A stretch of DNA of 64,000 nt from Cytospora piceicola (Eukaryota; Ascomycota; Sordariomycetes; Diaporthales; Cytosporaceae): contig JALQBC010000068.1 in the NCBI GenBank assembly GCA_023375675.1, forward strand, positions 62,001-126,000, in the 5' to 3' direction. A program made the translations under genes and the position numbers. The notes below the pieces were generated by a model. That model made no database searches. It had not been told where the DNA came from and was given only the letters and a program-made list of their open reading frames with translations. Below are positions 57,771 to 64,000 of this stretch, piece by piece. Each line of letters starts with the position of its first letter. Position 1 is the stretch's first letter.

Positions 57771-60700
57771 CTATTATAACTTTACTATTAAAATATTAAG
57801 TAGTTAATATTAAATTATATTAAATAGTATAGAAATTTATATTATTTTATACTTATAAGTACTACTTTATTAAAACGATTAAAACGATATAGTAGTATTA
57901 ATAATATAGAGTTTAATTAGCTTAAAAAAAGTAAGCTACTTAATACCGGCTATATATTTATTTAAAATACAGATCTTTTCTTTTTTTAATAATTATAATA
58001 TCTCTTTACGTTTTAATTTTTCTTTTTAAACTTATTAAACTAAGTAAAAAAGCAGTTTATAATATACGTATATATATAACTATAACGGCTAGCCCTTATC
58101 TATATAACGGTTTATATAAAAAACTATAAAGTTTTTTATTTTAATTATTATATTTATTAACTTATTAAGCTTATTTTTCAGTTTATTAGCTTTATTATTT
58201 AGCTTATTAAAATTAGTAGTAAGCTATTAATAAAACTTACTTCTATACTTTAATTAAAAGTTAAATACTATTTAATAAATATAATACTACTTATTACTTA
58301 TATAATAAGCACGGACTTTATTATTTAAGTTTATACTAATAGTATATAAGCTGTTTATACTTTAAATACTATTGCTATATTAATAGTTAGCTTAAGTATC
58401 CTTTTTACTTTATAATTATTTATAAGCTTAATGTACTATAAGACCGGCGGTATATTACACTGTTATAGAATTTGAAAATATAAATATGCTATTTAAAGCT
58501 TATTTATAATAAGAAATAAAAAGGTTTATTATAATTCTTATATTTAAAATTCTTTATTTTTTAACTAAATAATTAATAGCTTTAATTACCTTTATATATT
58601 TTAACAGCTACTAAATAAGTTAATACTATAATATAAATAGCATTTAAAAATAAAAACTTATAAAAGTATATAAATATTTAATATTCTTCCTTTTATTATT
58701 AAATATATATAAAGTATAATAGGCTTTTAAATTTAATAGTAGGGTTAATAAAGTATATACTATTTAAAATAACCTTTTATTTAACTAATTACTTATTAAA
58801 TAACTTATAGTAGAGTATAATAAGGTTTTTAAATAAGTAGTAAATATACTTAAAGTAAAAAAAACATATAAAAGTTAAAAAAGTAAGTAATTAAAATACT
58901 ATTAATAAACTTATCTATAGCGTTTTTAATATACTTTTTCTTTTTTATATTAGTAGTAGTAGACGCTTTACTTATAAATAATATACTAGTATAAGACATT
59001 AAGCTATACTTTCCTGTTTTTAACTATAGTAAATACAGGTTTAAAAATAAAGCTGCTTTGTAAATAATATAAAAACGGCTATTTAATAGCTTAAAACTTT
59101 AATTATAGTTAAAATAAAAGAAGAGAAAAGGAGCATTTATATATAAGTTAATAGTTAAAAGATAAAGAAAGAGAAAGGTATATTTAAAAGGCTAAAAAAG
59201 GTAATAAACTTAAATAAGTAACGTTAAAGGTCTTTATAAGTGTACTGTTATATAATATATAGTATCTATATATAAACCTTTAAAGTTAAAAGTATATATA
59301 AAAAAGAAAAAGCGTTAATATTATAGGCTAAAGCCTATAAATACTTCGGTATATATAGGTTAAAGCTTACGCTATACTTACGTTATAATAGCCTTAGAGT
59401 AGTATAATCTCTGCTTAATATACTACTATAACAGCTACTTAGAATCTTCTTACTTAAAAGATTATAAATAGTAATAGAAACTCTTCTTATAACTACTTTA
59501 AGCCTAGCCTTTTACATTAGTATTTAGAAAGGTAATATAGTTTTAGTTTATATTTATATAAAGAAGATATTATACTTAAAGACTATTAAAATTACATATT
59601 ATTATAAAGCACTATTTGTTATTAGTTAAGGTTTACTTAAGTATACTTATTACTTAGAAATAATTAATAAAGACTATTTTAAAAGTATATTTTCTGCTTA
59701 AAATATTAATAAGTCTATTTAAGATATTTAAGGGTTTTAAACATTAAAGACTTTAATATTATAAAATTAAACTAAAAATAAATAAGTTTATTTTTTAAAT
59801 AATAAGCTTATATTAGGTTTTTTTACTTTTTATTTAAAAGACTAATAAAAAACCTTTAAAAGTTTATTGAAATAAAGTACTTATAACAGATATATTTTAA
59901 GTTTTAAAACTTTATATCTTTACTTTACTTAGCTTTAGTTAATCTTAAAATTCTTTTTAAATATAGAAGATACGTTAAAGTATAGTGTTTTATTATTGTA
60001 TTTAAATATATTACTTTCTAAAAGTAAATAATTTAAAGGTCTTTATAAAAAAAAGCCTTAAGATAAGTAAACATTCTGTTAAGCAGTAAGTAATCTGTTA
60101 AGCGGTTAAGCGTAACCGGTAGGCAAGTATAACCGGTAAGTAAGCAGGCTATATAGATATACACTACTATAAGTACTATATATAAGAACGCAATCTTAAT
60201 GTCATTATTAAGGTTTTATATATAAGTTTTATATAATCTCTTTTATATTATATTAAATCAGTTTATAACGTTAACCTTACTTATATTTCAAAGTTTTATT
60301 AGCTTAACCTTTTAACTAGTAGGTATAATATATCGAGCCTTATAATTATTAATAAAATCTTTATAATACTTTAAAAATGAAAGGAGGAAGCTGTATATTA
60401 TCTTTAGTAATATAACCCTTTTAATAAACTAAGTATTTAGTAGTTTCTTAGCTTTAAAGTTAATAGTTAATTTTCTTATTAAGTACCTTTTCTAATTTAT
60501 AATATTACCTATTAAAAGCAACTAAGCTCTTATTACTATAGTTAATAGCCTTTAAAATAAACTTCTATTATTAGAAAGTTTTAAAACCTTTTTAAAGTAG
60601 AAAATTTAAATATTAACTATAAGATATACTTTAAATCTTTTAAAGAATTTAAGTTAATAAACGAAAGTATTTACCTTTTTAAATACTTTAATAATATTAA

Positions 60701-63700
60701 GTTAAAAACAAGTTAACTTACTTTAATAGTATTAAAGTTTATAAGCTTTTTTAGTTTTTAGCTAAACTTTATTACCTTTATTAAACTTAAGTTAATACTA
60801 TTTTAAAATATAAAGTTACTTTACTTTAAAAGTAATAATATCTATTAATAATTACATATTATATTATAAATATTATTATATAAAACGGATTTCTATATAT
60901 TATTAAGGAAGGAGATTTATAAGCCTGTTAAATAAAGCTAGAATCTTAAATTTAAATAAAAACTTATAAAAGCTTATATTTATTATATAAAAGTATATTC
61001 TGCTTAGATTTTATTATTAATATAAAGAAAGAAGTATATTTACTTAATGTTTTATATTATACTTAGTAACGTAATAGTAAAGAGTAAGTTTAACTATTTA
61101 ATCCTTATATTTACACTAGCCGTTTACTTAAGAATAATAAACTATAATTATTATAAGCTTAATACTAAAGCGTTTCTATAGCTATTTTTAAAATTATAAA
61201 ACAATCTTAACATTATAATTTAAAATAATTATTTTAAAGTATAACTAATTAGTTATTAATAGTTAATATATATAGACTTTAGCTTACTATTTAACATTAT
61301 ACTTAGTATAGCTAAAAATAAATAAAGTTTACTTTAAGGATTTATAAGTTACTATTAAAAAGGTATTATATTTATTAATGCTTCTTATTAAAGAGTTCTA
61401 ATCGATAAAACTAATAAAAGGGTAATAATAAAGTTTATAATAATAGTATATATACGCTCTTTAAGAGCTTAAATAGGTTAACGATCTTTAATTAGATGTT
61501 AATTATCTTTTTATTACTTACTATATATACTAAAGGCAGTTCTTATAATACTCTTTAAGTAAAGCTCTTTTATATTAAAAATATAAAGAAGTAAAATCTG
61601 CTATTATATAATTATAACTAAACTAATATTTAATATTATAAACTTTAGCTAAAAACTCTTATATTAATACTAAAGGTATAACTAATCTTTTCTACTATTA
61701 TTATTATAGTTTTAAAAAAGTTAATTATTTAAATATAATAAATAGTTTAACTTTAAAGTAGTTAGTTATAACGTTCTTATTATCGATAATAATATTTAAC
61801 TTATACTTTAAAATTTTAAGAGTTTTAATCTTTAAATAATAGCCTTTTATAAAGTCTTTTTAATATACCTTTTTAAAACGTAAATATATTTTATTATCTA
61901 TTTAAGATTTAATAATAAAAAGAAATATATTAATAAAGTCTATTAAAACCAGATTAAGTATATATATTTACGGTTTATTATAATTTTAGTTTATAATAAG
62001 TAGGTTTTAGATTTATTAATTTATAATATCTTTAAAATTTAAAAGTTAAGAAAATATATTAAAAACTAAATTAAAATAATTAAAAAAGTAATAAATATTT
62101 AATTATTATATATTAAAGTATATACCTATATTAATTAAACCGAAATTAATATAATTTATAATAGTAGTATTTTAAATTAAATAATACTTTTAATAGATTT
62201 ATAATTAGTTAAGTAAATAATAAAACAGTAACTTTAAACTAATATAATAAAAAATCCTTTATAAAGTTATATATAGTATATAACCTTTAACTTTATTATA
62301 TTATAGTTTAACTTTATTTATATAAAATATTAGCTAAAAATATAATAAGCTAAATAACTATAACTAAGGTATAATTACGCTTTTACTTATAACTATTTTA
62401 AAAGTAAAACGCTATTATATTAAAGCTATACTATAAAGTATTATTAATATAGAGAAATTAGTACTTATTAAGACTTATATAATATAAATATATCTTTTTA
62501 TAAATAAGTTTTTAAAAATTCTTAAACGCTTAACGCTTTACTAATATTAATATTAAAGTTATCGTTTTAATATAGTACTACCGCTTATTTCGATTACCGC
62601 TAGTAATATAAATTATTTTATAGCCTTATATTAATAGTACTATTCTATACTTTTTAAAAAAGTCGGTAATTCAAACGTAGTAAGGAATTATAAGTCTTAA
62701 TAAACCTGTTATATCGAAATAAAGGTTTATAATAACTTAAGGTTATAAAAACTTTTAATATAAATTTTAATAGAAAAGAGACTTAAAGCGTTAATTTAAA
62801 AACTAAAAAGCTTAAATAACTTAAATGTAATATATAATTTATTAGCTAAAATAAATACTTTATAATATTAAAATACTTTAAATACTAGATTTAAATAATA
62901 TAGATAATATTTAAAAGTATTTAAAAAGATAATAATATCGTTAATAAAAACGTAATAATATATCTTATAATCTTAAAGTAACTTATTTATAAAGCGTTAA
63001 GTATAAAATAGAGAATTTTAAAAGATTATAAAAGCGATTTTACATTACTTAAGGCCTTAATAACTAATATATATAAAACGATTTTAATAATTTTAAAAAA
63101 ACAAGTAATTAACAAAATAATTATATAGTATTAATAATAGTAATTTAATACTTAGTTTAAATTGTTTTAATTATATTTAATTATAAAGGTAAACAGTAGC
63201 TATTATAAATAGCCTATTTATTTAAAGGTAAAGATCGGTTATAGTATAGCCTTTCTTTTAACTATATACTTTTATTTAAATTATAAAAACAAATAAAGTA
63301 AATAGATATACATTATTATTTATTAAAACATTTCTTATTTCTATAAAGTATTAAGTATTTATAATAATTAAGTTTAATATTTTATTAGCTTTTAATAAAA
63401 AGAACCTTTATTATTAAATCTTTTAATATATTTATAAAGCTAGTTTTTATTATATAATAGTAAAGCTTTTATAAACTATTTAAAGTTTAAAGGCTTAAAT
63501 TCTATCTATAAAATTAATATATATACTATATATTATTTAAATTATCAGAGTTTTAAAAGGTATTTTAATATTAAATAAACTTAAAATCCTTTTTATAAAA
63601 ACTTTATCTTTTAAATTAAAATTAGTAATAAAGTAATCTAATTATTTTATATAATATATTTTAAAACTTACTATATATTTAATATTTATATAATATATTA

Positions 63701-64000
63701 GTTTTAATAAAGAAATATATAATAGCGTTATTATTATAAATGTTTATATTATATTTAATATATAAAGTATAAGGTTAAAGTTTAAATTTATAAGAACTAT
63801 ATTAATAATATTAAAGTTATTAATTAGCTTTAAATAAAACTTATAGTTTATAAGTATATTTAAGCTTTACTTAATAATAGAAAATATACTGTTTATTATA
63901 TTAGTATATGCAAATTCTTATATAAAGCTAGTTTAATTAGCTATTAAGTAAGTAGTATATTTATACTTTATAATAATATTAAAATAATTATATTTTAAAA
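57771..64000. other. AT-rich decayed DNA to the window end
   Basis: No intact frame. Slightly GC-richer islands mark old elements: 59290-59510 (with the palindrome TATAGGCTAAAGCCTATA at about 59321-59338), 60070-60150 (words such as TGTTAAGCGGTTAAGCGTAA that recall the copia LTR) and 62500-62760. None could be assigned to a family by eye. Confidence 0.4.

Noticed and set aside
23866..64000. Mitochondrial DNA or a centromere as the explanation of the AT-rich part
   Set aside because: No mitochondrial genes or tRNAs are readable, and the LTR elements show RIP, a nuclear process. A centromere cannot be excluded but nothing in the sequence is specific for one.

Overview
The window is nuclear DNA from a filamentous ascomycete (Pezizomycotina; perhaps Sordariomycetes, not resolved). 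The evidence is a fungal-specific PD-(D/E)XK-family gene, Ty1/copia and Ty3/gypsy retrotransposons of fungal type, and massive C-to-T/G-to-A decay of repeats typical of repeat-induced point mutation (RIP). There is no bacterial-style gene packing, and I see no rRNA, tRNA or CRISPR.

It splits into two compartments. Positions 1 to about 23,865 have balanced base composition. They hold one convincing gene, a single-exon PD-(D/E)XK nuclease-like protein on the minus strand (2774-4654), plus a few weak coding-like stretches (1091-1812, 2033-2615, 19017-19201). The rest is gene-poor DNA full of micro- and minisatellites, with an assembly gap at 20442-20536. From 6.6 to 23.8 kb it carries about a dozen full or partial copies of a dispersed repeat, here called repeat R. 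Full copies are about 310-500 bp, with a CCCAGCCGC left end, a conserved GTGGAGTTAYATGAGGTC core, often a (TG)n tract, and a GCGCAGCTCGATGTGCGGCT right end. I do not recognise R as a named family; it is the best candidate for something undescribed.

From about 23,866 to the end the DNA turns abruptly AT-rich and contains no intact gene. It is a graveyard of nested mobile elements. Two long direct repeats (23866-25335, 34941-35790) flank a Ty1/copia element on the minus strand (26717-33548), which has two 197-bp LTRs and a perfect 5-bp GTTAA target duplication. A Ty3/gypsy element on the plus strand follows (36888-43867); RIP has changed all four Gag zinc ligands to Tyr and both catalytic Asp of the RT motif to Asn. 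Solo LTRs of both elements lie further right (46378-46579 with a perfect GATTT duplication; 49171-49430). Two related families of miniature inverted-repeat elements show 8-bp target duplications, one copy nested in another (47600-47890 inside 47416-48123) and one nearly undecayed (51871-52410).

No metabolic pathway or operon is present. The interest lies in genome architecture: a sharp compartment border, layers of decay of different age, several insertions datable relative to each other, and the R family.
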